DNA of 64,000 nt from Dendrolimus kikuchii (GCA_019925095.2 CM034392.1:22116387-22180386); one strand, 5' to 3'; positions 10,740-21,776 are shown, counted from the first letter of the stretch. Numbers and translations: made by a program. The notes: generated from the sequence alone by a model not told the origin.

Positions 10740-11405
10740 ATAGGGTCGTTAAATAAATGTCGTTTAATTTGGTACAGTCTCTATTATTTTGAATGATCAA
10801 GATAAGTGAAGCACGTTTACATTTCTAACTCCCTTGAATTTGTTATGCAATATTATTTTCAAAGCTGCATATTTTGACAATAATTGGATTTTGATTTTTA
10901 ACATGCGTATCCAAACATAATTATTATACGTATTCTTTTTATATGATTTGATTCTTTAAGTTTTTCTTTTTATTTGTTTTTTTCTGTTTTTTTATTTTTT
11001 TATTTCCAGTATTTAGGACCGCTGGCATAACGATCGCCTTTAAATAAAATTAGTTAATTATATTAAACTGCCTAAATACGTTTTACACAAAACGTATTGA
11101 CAGTTCTTTAAACGTATTTAGCGGCATATTTTGCGTTGTGCAAGACGCTAATTGTATTTAAGGGTGTTAAATACGTTTTGTGTTTCTTAAATAAATTTAA
11201 GCAACCTTATGCAAGCTGCCCTTCATTTTAGTTTCCCTTTTTATAGTGTAGTTTAATTTTTCTATGTTATGTCAAACTATCAAAGAAAATATAATACGAA
11301 TTATTCTTTCACCTTCTTCCAATTAATTGGTGTCAGCACATTATATCTTTTACATCCATACTCCTCTATTCTAGCATATATACGTACTCTTTTTTAGTAT
11401 ATAAA
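10740..11405. other. Unassigned AT-rich stretch
   Basis: No gene seen. ACGTATTTA/TAAATACGT words recur at 11075-11180 and may be an old tandem or foldback remnant. Confidence 0.3.
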
Positions 11406-11410
11406 TATAA

Positions 11411-11658
11411 TAACGGCCTCTGTGGTTGAGCGGGCTAAGCCTTTGCCGGCGTACCTCACTGCAACGCAGAGGTTCCGGGTTCGATTCCTGGTATAGTAAA
11501 TTTCGGAAACGTATTTTCTTCGTTATTTACTATGGTCTGGGTGTCTGGGATCGGCCCCAGAATAGTCCGTTGTATATTACTCATAACACAAGCGTAACTT
11601 GCTTAATTTGGGGATATACAATGTGTGTGTGTGTTTGTCTGCCGATTATGCCGATTAT
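11411..11658 (+). mobile_element. tRNA-headed SINE, family S1
   Basis: Pol III-type head with A box TGGTTGAGCGGGC and B box GGTTCGATTCC (11478-11488), then a body with GGGATCGGCCCCAG and GATATACAATGTGTGTG. This is the best-preserved S1 copy. The short open frame over it is not a gene. Confidence 0.8.
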
Positions 11659-11659
11659 T

Positions 11660-11835
11660 AATAAAACTACGTTTTAACGGTTTTAAGCGCGGTATTTTAT
11701 ATGACTTATGTTATTCTGACGTTCCGGTCACTTCAATAGCCGTAATTACAAAAGATAAAAATATTCAGTGTCAATGAGTATTATTAAAGTTTTTATATAG
11801 CCTACTGTACTAGTCGCGAAAACTTAAGAAAATAC
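11660..11835 (+). mobile_element. Element X, inverted-5' form
   Basis: Begins AATAAAACTACGTTTTAACG and ends GTCGCGAAAACTTAAGAAAA. Matches the copy at 50998-51178 along its length, though more decayed. No clear target duplication. It lies between an S1 SINE and the gypsy remnant. Confidence 0.6.
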
Positions 11836-11871
11836 TATAGTTAGAAAAACATAATCATTTTTTAATATAGT

Positions 11872-12249
11872 GTGAAGCCTGTTCCTGGCTCACATCATGG
11901 GCAAAAGTCCACTTTCATTTTTAAGGACATAAACAATGCTTCTCATGTTTGGTTGCGCGACGACACAGTTCGCCATAGTCTCCAGCCTCCGTATAAAGGT
12001 CCATACAGGGTTCTTAGCCGGAAGGACAAAACTTTAACAATCGCCATCGGAGACAGGAATGCGGTTGTCAGCATGGACCGTGTCAAACCCGCGTACCAAG
12101 TGGTTGACGACTCTCCATTTTCGGTCACAGTCGCATCTCCATCTCCACCTTCACCTCCCACCCAACAACAGAACACCACAGACAACAAGAAACCCTACAC
12201 AACTCGGTCTGGTAGAACAGTCACGTTCAAGTTACCATTTCGTTCGTAG
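11872..12249 (+). pseudogene. Ty3/gypsy Pol, integrase C-terminal end
   Basis: 125 codons from near the element boundary to a stop. HVWLRDDTVRHSLQPPYKGP, YRVLSRKDKTLTI and VVSMDRVKPAYQVVD form the small beta-barrel found at the C-terminus of gypsy integrases. A Pro/Thr-rich tail ends TRSGRTVTFKLPFRS. Everything upstream (Gag, protease, RT, RNase H, integrase core) is missing. The apparent Met is not the real start. A polypurine tract and LTR follow in the right order. Confidence 0.85.
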
Positions 12250-12335
12250 GCCCTTCATCTGTTGCTGTGCTTGTTAGTTATTAAGTTTTTTACTATTGTA
12301 ATAATTAGTATTTTTTAAGTTCTTCTTTTTGTCTC

Positions 12336-12475
12336 CGTGGGGGGGTGGTGTGGCGAAACAAACTTGTTCGCCACAAGTGTAATGGTATACGTTTTAAAAC
12401 CTTAACAATAATTTAGTTATTATAACAACTTAATTAATAATAAAGTATCGTATTTTGATTAGAATACCAGCAACA
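12336..12475 (+). mobile_element. Polypurine tract and LTR of the gypsy remnant
   Basis: GTGGGGGGGTGG (12337-12348) is the plus-strand primer tract. The LTR starts TGTGGCGAA at 12349 and probably ends CAGCAACA at 12475, giving TG...CA termini. An 8-bp hairpin GTGGCGAA/TTCGCCAC lies at its start and AATAAAG near 12440 could be its poly-A signal. At about 127 bp it is short for a gypsy LTR, so the right boundary is uncertain. Confidence 0.55.
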
Positions 12476-12625
12476 TGTATCGCTTCAGGTAATGTTTGAA
12501 TTTTCTCCTTTACCTTCAATATCAATTAAGCGCTTCGCTTACTCGCTACCTGCTTCCCCATATTTGGGCGGTTTTAGCTAAATTGAGTTATCTCTTTTGA
12601 TGGAGTCTCGATTTAAATAATATAT

Positions 12626-12775
12626 TTTTTTATTGTTGAAGCATAGCAGACAGGCTATCGGACCAACTGTGATGGAAAGTGGTTACTGTCGCCTATGGAC
12701 ATTAGCAATACCAGAGGTGCCGCCAATCTGCTGCCGGCCTTGAAGGAGAAGCTGGAAATGATAATCGGAACACAA
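12626..12775 (-). mobile_element. S2 element, old copy
   Basis: Contains AGCAGACAGGC, GTGGTTACTGTCGCCTATGG and CCAGAGGTGCCGCC, a diverged S2 3' portion whose sense strand is minus. It runs directly into an S1 SINE. Confidence 0.6.
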
Positions 12776-12955
12776 TCACACACATTGTATATCCCCAAAT
12801 TAAGCAAAGTTACGCTTGTGTTATGGGTGACATACAACAGGACCACTCTAGCACCGATCCCAGATACCCAGACCCAGTAATCGAACCCGGAGCCTCTGCG
12901 TTGCAGTGAGATAAGCCGGCAAAGGCTTAGCCCGCTCAATCACAGAGTCCGTCAT
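12776..12955 (-). mobile_element. tRNA-headed SINE, family S1
   Basis: Complement of 12878-12889 gives the B box CCGGGTTCGATT. The head (TGAGCGGGCTAAGCC) and body match the copy at 11411. Orientation is opposite to that copy, with the gypsy remnant between them. Confidence 0.75.
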
Positions 12956-13099
12956 TTAAATTATGAATATACGCACTGAGTAAATAAAAATTGGCCATGT
13001 GCGCAGCTGTCAGGCAAACAAATTCTGGCTTAAAATAAGTTTCGAAAGTAACTTAGATTATTTGACTATTAACTACCCTAAAACCATTTGTTAACAAGA

Positions 13100-13226
13100 T
13101 GGTGACTTCACATTGAGATGAGTAATCTACCAATCTGCCTTAAAGGAGAACATAATATCAATCCATTTCCGTCGGGGAGACCCGAGCCCAACAGTGGGTC
13201 ACTTATGGACTGCTATTATTATAATC
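13100..13226 (+). mobile_element. SINE S3, degraded 3' part
   Basis: Ends GAGCCCAACAGTGGGTCAC and GGACTGCTATTATTAT, the S3 terminus. The tRNA-like head is gone. Confidence 0.5.
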
Positions 13227-13322
13227 AAAACACCAAGGACGTGGTATATTATGACTTAAAAAAACCGTTCATGATATTCAATTATTTTCTCATCATAACT
13301 CTTTTGGCAAAAGACGATACAT

Positions 13323-13730
13323 TTAAGAAAATCCTACATTATTTGGATCAATCATATAACACGACGTGTGGCCTATTTCTCGTCGTACCATTAGTCTGGT
13401 AAATGGGTAAACGAATGATCGGTCGCGCGTGTATTGACGGCTCCAACCGCGTTCGGCGGACAAGGGTACGTCTGACAGTTCATACACCACATAACTGTCA
13501 TGTTTTAGGACGTGAACCAAAATGCTCAACACGTTTTTACGAATTCTCCGCAATCGACTATTTGAAATTTCGCCATCAAAATCAGAAGTCTTGAGTTCTT
13601 TTCGTAGTTTGAACGCCATGCTGGAACCTGTACCTTGATTACAGATCTTAAAGCCGGCTCCGTCGGTGCAATACCATGCTCGCACAGAATACTGGCGTGA
13701 AACGATTACACTGGAGCGATTGTTTCGCAC
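13323..13730 (-). other. Unassigned 135-codon open frame
   Basis: Longest open frame not explained by a known element. Composition is Arg/Ser-rich with no domain, signal peptide or membrane segment recognised. The 13640-13700 text (GCACAGAATACTGGCGTG) resembles dispersed lepidopteran repeats I have seen, so a repeat origin is more likely than a gene. Confidence 0.2.
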
Positions 13731-13804
13731 GAATAGTAAGAGTTCAAATTAACCTCTTCCCTCTGCTCCTAAATTATCCTTTATGTCCCGTCCGCTTATT
13801 CCAT

Positions 13805-14098
13805 TCCTTATGTGGAATAGCAGACAGGCTGACGGCCCAACTACGATAGAAAGCGGTTACCGGGTAAGGTGGTAGGGCATTTGCCCGACTGGATGGCTAT
13901 CACCTCTGGTCTAAAGTATGTCGCCATAACAACCTTGAGTTGTGTTCCAGCATTAGTGACCAGGTTCCAGTCTCCCTTAAGAGAGCAGCAGCGCCTTTAT
14001 AGCACCTTTGGTGTTGCAAATGTCCATAGGCGATGGTAACCGCTTTCCATCAAGTGGGCCGTTTGCTTGTATGCTGAACTCCTGCAATAAAAAATTAA
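13805..14098 (+). mobile_element. S2 element, sense plus, with rearranged 5' end
   Basis: From GGTGGTAGGGCATTTGCCCG (13870) to TGCAATAAAAAATTAATAAA. A short piece of S2 3' sequence in the opposite orientation (AGCAGACAGGCTGACGGCCC, from 13820) is joined to its 5' end. Confidence 0.75.
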
Positions 14099-14312
14099 TA
14101 AAGAAACCGTCGCCTATGCACATTAGCAACACTACAGGCGCGGCCAATGTCCTGCCAGCCTCGAAGAGGAAACTGGAACCTGGCCACTGTTGCCGGAACA
14201 CAACTCAAAATTGTTATGGCGGTATACTCTAGGTTGTTTTGTCGCCTCTTACAACAGGCCGCCCGGCCACAGGAATTAGTATCTATTATTTTTGCGTTCA
14301 TGCACGGATAAA
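14099..14312 (-). mobile_element. S2 element, sense minus, tail-to-tail with the previous copy
   Basis: Runs from AACCGTCGCCTATGCACATT to TTCATGCACGGATA, with an internal deletion near 14232. The two S2 copies meet at their A-rich ends. Confidence 0.75.
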
Positions 14313-14666
14313 GCTTGCCAGCTTAAAAATAAAAAACCAGTAGAACACAGGCTCAATGTATAAATCGTTCTTCGTTATATTGGTATACATATAATACATA
14401 TTATATAACAAAGATCTACAACATAACAGCTATATGTATATCGCATATTGAGATAACTTTCATTCTGCGCAAAGCAAAAGGACGGAACTCTTGAACCCTG
14501 GAAACTAGATTATAATCTTATTAAAACTGGCTTATAACTGGAGTTATAAAGTAAGCTTCAGTAAGTTCCATGAGACAGGAACTATTTAGGTAAGTGTGCT
14601 CTATGTTCGCTTAGCGACAGGCAGTTTGACGTCAAGCATTCTTTTAAAAATAAGCAATAATAATAA
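14313..14666. other. Unassigned stretch
   Basis: AT-rich. Nothing recognised. Confidence 0.3.
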
Positions 14667-15004
14667 CTAGTGATCGCCCGTAGTCGAAATTCGATCATAA
14701 TAATGAATGTCAAAGACTATATAATCACAGATCACGCCAAGGCTACACTGTTAATTTGACTTGAACAATAAACAAAAGAGTATATAAGTATATGTGTGTG
14801 TGTCAAATACATAGTAGTGTGTGTAATGTTTTTTTTATTGATTTAATGTATTTTTTATGCATGATTATATTAAAAAAATTAGCATTCGTCGCTTCTTCTC
14901 TATATAGTTATAAACTATAAGTGTGCGAAATATAATATTCTTCCGTCCGCGCAATTTTCGTAAAAAGAGGTACAAAGTTTATTCTTCACGTATTAATATA
15001 TAGA
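14667..15004 (-). mobile_element. Helitron H2, compact copy
   Basis: On the minus strand it runs from TCTATATATTAATACGTGAAG to GGCGATCACTAG then T, 338 bp. It aligns with 8243-8313 plus 8899-9165, so it is the empty-site counterpart for insertion V. Confidence 0.75.
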
Positions 15005-15807
15005 TAATATTGTAGATGACAGTCAAATAAAGTGATTTTATCATCTTATTAAACGCCGAAGCCACCTATACCAGATTTTGTACGAGCGTAAGAAATAATG
15101 ACGCATATTTTTAACGAATATTTAAAATTATTCTTACCATGATTATTTAAAAGTATGATGATAAAAAGTATTTTAAAGCCCGCTCTTTTATATAATGTTT
15201 TAGAATATAATGTAAAATGAGTCACCTACCTATTAGATGATAAGTATTGATCGATTCTAAGCAAGATATATTTGCATTGAAAATGACAACATACAAAAAG
15301 TCTCTCTTTTAATTAGACGCTAAAGGCCATAAGAGCAAGCGAATGAACTCCTTATTCTGCTATTATTGCGTCATAAAATTCTAACTTAGGCGAATTGAAT
15401 AATAACAAGACAATTATGGCGTCTTCACAGTTCTAATATTATTCGATTTGAATATGAATAATGTGAATAATAACACAACCAAACCCTGAGTCTATCGTAA
15501 GACGTTTAAACCCCTGCAACGGATTTATCATCTGTTGGCGATGTGGCAAAATACCCACGATATCAAGGCTCATTTCCATAACTGTAAATTTGGTACAGAC
15601 ATGTTGAAGCTCCGTAGGCGGTGGCCGTTATCAAATCAGCGCCGGATAAACTTCAGAATAATAATCATCCGAGCCGCGGCTCGTTACATACATTTGAATA
15701 AATTATTCATAATGATTTTTTTTGGGGTTCCATAACTAGCGCAAAAACTCAGCGCTTATAAATTCATCCGTATTTCTCTATGTTTATGTATATAACAACC
15801 ATTTGTG
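15005..15807. other. Unassigned stretch
   Basis: No gene or repeat end recognised. The short open frame at 15535 has no recognisable features. Confidence 0.3.
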
Positions 15808-16106
15808 AAGTGAAACTTCTATATAGACGGGGTCTTAGGATTTTTCTGTCACGAAAAAGCGTTACAGCCGCGTGGAGGAGCGGCATAAATTTAGAGTAGA
15901 CTATGGAAGCGATGTTTGGTTCCGGATCGAATTCAGTTTTTTTGTTTGATAAAATAAAATATGTTGAAATAATTTTGTTTAATAAAATAAAATATATTTA
16001 AATAATGCATTCATTGAAATATACCCAACCTAACCAAATCATAATTTGCAGTAAACCTGCGAAAAATCGAAATGTGTGCTGGGACACATAGTAGAAGTGA
16101 AACTTC
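15808..16106 (+). mobile_element. MITE-like element Y
   Basis: Bounded by AAGTGAAACTTCTATA at 15808 and GTAGAAGTGAAACTTC ending at 16106. A second copy, minus strand, is at 60547-60816. Internal text such as GAATTCAGTTTTTTTGTTTG and CGAAATGTGTGCTGGGACAC is shared. Non-coding. Confidence 0.65.
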
Positions 16107-16110
16107 AACG

Positions 16111-16214
16111 GACAAGTGGAAAAACGAATCACAATGAACAAGTGAAAAAACGAATGGCAACGAACAAGTTGCAAAACGAATGGCAACAGACAAGTGGCAA
16201 AATGAATCGCCACA
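16111..16214. repeat. 26-bp minisatellite, four units
   Basis: Four consecutive units of exactly 26 bp (16111-16136, 16137-16162, 16163-16188, 16189-16214), each of the form RACAAGTKGCAAAACGAATG plus six bases. One unit-like copy borders the Y element at 60510-60545. Confidence 0.9.
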
Positions 16215-16695
16215 GGTACAAATATAACTGAACACAACCAGTCCAAACGTAATGCACAATTCAATAACACGCGCAAAGTCCATCACCAAATACATTACAG
16301 AATGTACACACATCTTACTTCGCTTGTGATTATCGCTCGACTAGCTCGTCATTCAATCGAGGCATTGTTTATACTGCACGGATGCAATATTTCTGCTCGG
16401 CCGCGTGACCGAATTGCTAGAATCTTTGTCTTCCGTGATCACGGCTACTGACAAGTGGCCGAACGTCGGAAAAACCAAAATCAAATAAATTACCGCGCTT
16501 AAAACCGTAAAAACGTAGTTTTATTATGTGTACAAGTCGCGAAAACTTAAGAAAATATTACGATTTTCTAATCACAAATTTTAAACGCAAAGTAAACAAA
16601 AGAAGTCCGAATACAGAAAAGATAATAAAATGTGTTTCTACAGGGCTGCAGGTGTGAATTTGTTTTTGTCGGTACCTAGGTCGTAACGATATATT
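16215..16695 (-). mobile_element. Solo LTR, family L, interrupted by X
   Basis: 16215-16426 and 16561-16690 match the L LTR at 52198-52655 (for example TTCTAATCACAAATTTTAAA and GAAGTCC). Element X replaces the segment between. One LTR end is merged with the minisatellite, the other is near TCGTAACGA. Confidence 0.65.
16427..16560 (+). mobile_element. Element X, colinear form
   Basis: Runs from TCTTCCGTGATCACGGC through AAAACGTAGTTTTATTATGT to CGCGAAAACTTAAGAAAATA. Here body and tail are in the same orientation, unlike copies at 11660 and 50998. It lies inside an L LTR. Confidence 0.65.
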
Positions 16696-16733
16696 CTACA
16701 CGATACTACAAAATACAATAGAACAATGATCCC

Positions 16734-17155
16734 CAAACTATTTTGTCTTGAAGACGCCTCACCAAGTTTTATTGCTTTCAGTGGACCCCCTATTTTTAAA
16801 CCAAGATCAAAAAAGGAGGACGTTCTCAATTGTAGTATAAATATTTTTTTAATATAAGTTCAGCCATAACCTTTTTGGTTCTAGACCGATTTGGATCATT
16901 CATTTTGCGTTGGATTCAGTATAGTTAATCTCATATATATTTTATAGCTTGTAAGTACAAACACACACTATCACATTTTATTATTCTATTTATAGAAAGG
17001 TAAAAATTTCATCATGCCCTTCTTAAATGATTATCATTATTTTAGACCCCTATTTGCAGCTCGCGGACCCCCAGATTTTGTTTTTGCTGACATGGGCCTC
17101 TTAAAGCTCGATATGGATCGCCAGGGGTTCAGACCACTTTGGAGACCTATTGAAT
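16734..17155. mobile_element. hAT-like non-autonomous element (decayed)
   Basis: Left end CAATGATCCCCAAACTATTT and right end, read inward, CAATAGGTCTCCAAAGTGG resemble the CAGTGGTTCCCAAACT ends of hAT MITEs. 16806-16930 inside matches the AACCGACTTC family (AGGAGGACGTTCTCAATTG). No clean 8-bp duplication seen. Confidence 0.45.
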
Positions 17156-17275
17156 AGGATATACTTTATTGCATATAAGATACAGTTGAGAAAGTCTAAT
17201 TACAAAAAACAGGCGATTTTATCACTAAAAGCAATTTCTTCTAGACAACCTTAGGATGGATTAGAATAGTTTAAT
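17155..17275 (-). mobile_element. LINE J 3'-UTR fragment, diverged
   Basis: TATACTTTATTGC at the end and GATTTTATCACTAAAAGCAA then TTTCTTCTAGACAACC match the J UTR with several changes. Confidence 0.45.
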
Positions 17276-17435
17276 TAAATTCCGACAAATTGAAGCAATT
17301 GGTTAAAAATAAAAATTAAAGATGGCCGCTCTATATGTAAATGACGAACAAAAAAAACGGCGTACATAGTCGTTTAGAAAGTGTAGTGAAACAGCTCAAA
17401 AAGAATTAATGCGCGATGTATATAATCCAATATGT

Positions 17436-17902
17436 TGTTACGACATAAATGCCGACAAAAGACAAATTCACACCTGCGTCTGTAGAAACACATTTTATTA
17501 CCTTTATGGCATTTGGACTTCTTCTATTTACTTTGTGTTTAAAATTTGTAATTAAAAAAACAGCCCATTGTGTATTGTAATCTTTTATGGTAATCATTAG
17601 CCAGGTTTGATTCTAAGAAATTCAATACACGCGGGCGAGAGGCATATTGTATCGGTGCAGTATAAAGCAATGGCCCAATGGAGAGATCGGCAGTCGAGCG
17701 ATAACCAGCCGCGAGGCAAGACTTGTGTACAATCGGTAATCTATTTTGTGACGGACTTTGCGCGTGTTATTAAATCGTGCATTACGTTTGCACTGGTTGT
17801 GTTCAGTTATATTTGTACCTGTGTTATGCGTATTTGTATAGTTCTAATAAATTCTATAGTAATTCTAACGGTATTTTAATTCGAGTCCTGTAACTCGTAA
17901 CA
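17436..17902 (+). mobile_element. Solo LTR, family L
   Basis: 467 bp from TGTTACGAC to CTCGTAACA. A TATAAA box lies at 17661-17666 and AATAAA near 17845, which sets the transcription direction as plus. Flanks ATGT and ATAT are a possible decayed 4-bp duplication. The open frame inside it is not a gene. Confidence 0.75.
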
Positions 17903-18721
17903 ATATATTATATTGTAATGAGTACGTTTACTAAACTTTTCCGAACTCCATAACCAAATAACTAGAAGAATTGTTATTCGTCACAAAAACAGAACTCTAT
18001 TGCCCGTGGCCTGACACGCACTTGGCCGAACTTTTTGTTTAACTTTCGCGTTGGGACCACTAGACCTCACAAATTTCCCGATCTGAAGTTTCCTTTATTT
18101 TTATTTTTCATAAAGCGCAGAAAAATAACTAGGCTTACACCAAAGCCCGGCCGCTTGGAAACATTGAAGTCGGAAAAATTTAATTAACAGAACAGAATAG
18201 ATTTGGATGGCTTCTCTTCGCTTTGCCCTTTTCATTATTTGTATTGTAGTTAATCTAGACTAAGTGGTTGTTTAATTAAGTAAGAAGTAAAACGAGATAC
18301 AAAAGAAATATAATTAAATAAATATTTTTACTGAAGAGAAAAGTAACAGTTTTAAAAATGAAATAGTATTGAATTTTGTTCTTTAAAATAGAATTTAGCT
18401 AATGGTTTCGAGGAACTCGTTCTGTGCAGTATATAAAATACACAAAATCAATATCATCTTAGAGTACAAAACAGTATTGGCTTGAACCAAGACCGTACTC
18501 AATTTAACGGCAATTTATTATCCATCTGATGTCACTTAAGGAATCAACTTTCAATAATCACATTATGGTTATTACTTCGAAATAATATAGAAAGAAAAAA
18601 AAGAATTTATTTGCCTAAACCACTTTAGAACAAGAATTATAACAGGGAGGTTTTTGAGGAGGGCTCATTTATTTTAATTACATTGAAAGTATCAGAAGAT
18701 CGTCTGTCAAGTCTTATTTTT
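17903..18721. other. Unassigned stretch
   Basis: About 800 bp without a recognised repeat. No supported coding region or splice pair. Confidence 0.3.
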
Positions 18722-18722
18722 T

Positions 18723-19600
18723 AACCGACTTCAAAAAGGAGAACGTTCTCAATTCGTCTAGATGTTTTTATGTATGTTCGTTACTGAATTTATCCGTCAA
18801 TTTTGAACCAATTCTCTTTTAATCGAAAGGTTATACTCCCGAATTGATCTCTCTCTATCTAAAATTTATATGTCAGGGTCTGATGAGTGGACTCTAAGGA
18901 ATAAGAGATTTTCAATTTTTTTATTTACTCGTAAGTCTGTATTCCCGAGGTGGTGCCATGGTCACCAAATCAAAATCTGGCGAGTGGATTTCAGGGAAAT
19001 CAAAAGTAACCATTACCTATTACACAACGCCGTGCGCCTAAATTCTTGGAGAAAAGCTTATACCTATATATGCGTGTAGCTATTACTTTTTTACAGGCGT
19101 TTAATCTTTTTATATCCATTTAAGCAATTTCTCCGTCAACTGTATGTAGATCGATTTTGTTTTCTTTTTCTTTATTCGTAAGTATGTATACTTCAGAGGC
19201 GGTTTCATGGTCACCAAATAAGGATCTGATTAGTCGATCGCAGAGAAATCGAGAGTAATCCTTATTAAAAAACGTCGAGAGCCTACATTTTGTCAAAAAT
19301 TGCTTGTATATGCGTGCTAATATTACACATTCTATTGGCGTTTAATTTTTTTGTAGGCATATTACTCGATCTCCGTCAATTGTGGGTCGATTTTCAATTC
19401 GTTTTTTTTAACTCACAAGATGGTCCCATAGTCACCAAGTCAGGATCTGATTTGTGGATCGCAAGGAAATCGAGAGCAACCCTTGATGAAGAGCATATAC
19501 ACCGAAGAGTGAGATGGCAGATTTGTACGCGAGTGCTAATCGTACACTTTCTACAGGTGCTTAATATATTATCTCTAAGTCTATTGAAGTATTTGCGCAA
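18723..19600 (+). mobile_element. AACCGACTTC element with internal repeats
   Basis: Starts with the terminal motif AACCGACTTCAAAAAGGAG. The body contains three diverged versions of a block marked by CATGGTCACCAAAT / CATAGTCACCAAGTCAGG, at about 18955, 19207 and 19427, spaced about 220-250 bp. Known in Lepidoptera as a dispersed element with inverted AACCGACTTC ends; the right terminus is not seen here. Confidence 0.6.
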
Positions 19601-19604
19601 CTAA

Positions 19605-20195
19605 AAAAGAATAAATTAACTTACATAGAAATAGCCTGGTATATTAAGTACACATTCAGCCATATTAACGCATCTAGTCATTTATTATGGTAATACGTAT
19701 TTTTTTTTAATTGATTTTAATTTTACTATTTATATGTGAGGGTAGTCCTAAAGTAAGAGCGATGCTAGCTGTTTTTTAAGATCAGGGTCTTAAAATACAT
19801 TAAGCTAATTTTGAAGAAAGCTTTTAGTTGCGTGTTTTATCACTCTGTCTGTTAATTAATTAGTATATTTACAGTAATGATAAATTAAACCTAGTTTTTC
19901 TATCTTACGATACATTCGCTTGCCTTAAAACAATAATGTAACACATAACTTCTATCGAGTTTGTCACATTTTAACCAGTAGTTAAATAAATGAATGCGCA
20001 GTATTACCCATATCGAAACTTGGCAACAATAACATGAGTTTTTAGAAATAATATTATAATAACTGCTAGGGGCTGCGTTACAGAGAACAGCACTATTAGG
20101 ATATAAAAGGGACTTAGACAATTTGATCCCAGTCACCTAGAGATCGGTGCCAACGTATCCATTCTTTATAACCATTCATAATATTGGTGTACATT
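19605..20195. other. Unassigned stretch
   Basis: AT-rich, no gene or repeat recognised. Confidence 0.3.
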
Positions 20196-20207
20196 TGTCC
20201 GCAAAAG

Positions 20208-20269
20208 GATGATGGCCTAAAGATGCTCATTTGTACCTTAGTACGATTAAGTATCTTTAGGCCATCATC
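20208..20269. repeat. Hairpin with 17-bp perfect arms
   Basis: GATGATGGCCTAAAGAT at 20208-20224 pairs exactly with 20253-20269. The loop is 28 nt. It could be a foldback-element remnant or a structured transcript. Confidence 0.7.
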
Positions 20270-20417
20270 TAGTAGACAGACACTTTATGATATAGGCCAC
20301 GTGTTATTCGTGTTTTATGTTTCTTGGAAGAAAGAAAGAAAAAAGATTTCATGTTGCAACCTATACATAGAAAATAGAATACTCTAAAGTAATATGACAT
20401 TGTACATGTACAATGTA

Positions 20418-20582
20418 CAAGTATGTCGCCATAACAACCTTGAGTTGTGTTCCGGCTTTAGTGACCAGGTTCCAGTCTCCCTTAAGAGAGCAGCAGCGCA
20501 TTTGTAGCAGCTTTGGTGTTGCAAATGTCCATAGGCGATGGTAACCGTCTGCCTGTCTGCTGAAATCAAGCCATAAAAAAAA
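20418..20582 (+). mobile_element. S2 element, 5'-truncated
   Basis: From AAGTATGTCGCCATAACAAC to AGCCATAAAAAAAATATG. It covers the 3' half of S2 with a small deletion before the tail. Confidence 0.75.
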
Positions 20583-20584
20583 TA

Positions 20585-21148
20585 TGTACAGACACGGCAT
20601 GTTTAGAGTTTTGTAATATTATAGATAGATACTCCGATAGTTAAACATAAATAAAATCAACAGAGAGAAAACATCAGCAAAAGAAATAAAATCTAAACAT
20701 TTTTATTAATCTAATCACGAAGTCAAAAGGGTCCAAAAAATCTTAGCTCATAATAAACAGAGAGTTCAAGTTACACTGGTATGTTTGGCAAAGGCTTAAG
20801 CGGACTCTGGGCAGTCGCTATGAAATGATATTGTCCCCTTTTGTTCCAGAATTGTGTCCATAATTCAAGTCAAAAGGGACGATGAATTTAATGCACTGTC
20901 ATATTGTATCTTTCCTAACAGATTTATAGAATAAAACGCAAAACTTTATCTTAGTTCTTGCTATGAAGCCCAGCTTTATTTATAAAATCGAATAATTTTG
21001 CTAGGGCCCAATTCTGGTATTTAAAAATCTTGGAGTTTACGTTTAGGAGCAAAGATATTCAAAGTACGATTTTATTACGATAGTGTAAAAAAATTTATGA
21101 TACTAAATACATAATATCTTTTCGATACCGTCGCGGCTGAATGTAATA
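20585..21148. other. Unassigned stretch
   Basis: A short S3-like or related scrap (GCTTAAGCGGACTCTGGGCA) lies at 20793-20812. Otherwise nothing recognised. Confidence 0.3.
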
Positions 21149-21149
21149 G

Positions 21150-21430
21150 TAACAGCCCATAAACGTCACAATGCTGGGCACGGGCCTCCTACTATAGTTG
21201 AACGGATAGTATCCACGCCACGCTTATCCAAGGTGGCTTGAAGGTGTTAAACATCGGTTATCTCAATGTGCAGGTTTTCTTTCACCGTTGTTAGCACGTG
21301 GTAAATTTAACAATATGCACATTACGTCCGAAAACTGCCTAAGTGGTGCATGCGTTCCGACCAGAATTCGAACCCGCGCCCTTTAGCTGGGGACGCGTGC
21401 GCTAGCCATTACACTACCACGACGATGATG
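21150..21430 (-). mobile_element. tRNA-headed SINE, family S3
   Basis: Minus strand: head with TGGTAGTGTAATGGCTAGCG, B box GGGTTCGAATTC (complement of 21364-21375), body ACATCGAGATAACCGATGT-like text, and end GTTTATGGGCTGTT. Same layout as copies at 31340 and 47197. Confidence 0.8.
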
Positions 21431-21692
21431 TCATAATTATGTACGCTCTGTTACATCTCTAAACTCCACAGCTCGAGTCAGTTCGGATCGCGCCACCTTC
21501 CGAGATAGACATATTTTATATCCTACATAATTAATTAATAAATTGTATTTCTTCCTATAAAATAAATAATTCTTTTTTTATCCAGTATAACATTTCGTAC
21601 AGGACCTATGATGCTGCGACGTCTTGTATGATTACAAAAATGTTTTAATGGATTTGACCGTCTGTTATTATTATAATCACAAAGATTTTCAT

Positions 21693-21776
21693 AATATTTT
21701 CTTAAGTTTTCGCGAATTGTATACATAATAAAACTACGTTTTAACGGGTTTGAAACCGTTAAAACGTAGTTTTATT
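21693..21776 (-). mobile_element. Element X, short foldback copy
   Basis: 84 bp between perfect 14-bp direct repeats ACAAAGATTTTCAT (21679-21692 and 21777-21790). Arms 21727-21747 and 21756-21776 are a perfect 21-bp inverted repeat with an 8-nt loop. On the minus strand it ends TCGCGAAAACTTAAGAAAAT like other X copies. Confidence 0.75.

Noticed and set aside
17607..17879. 90-codon open frame
   Set aside because: It lies wholly inside an LTR and overlaps its TATA box.
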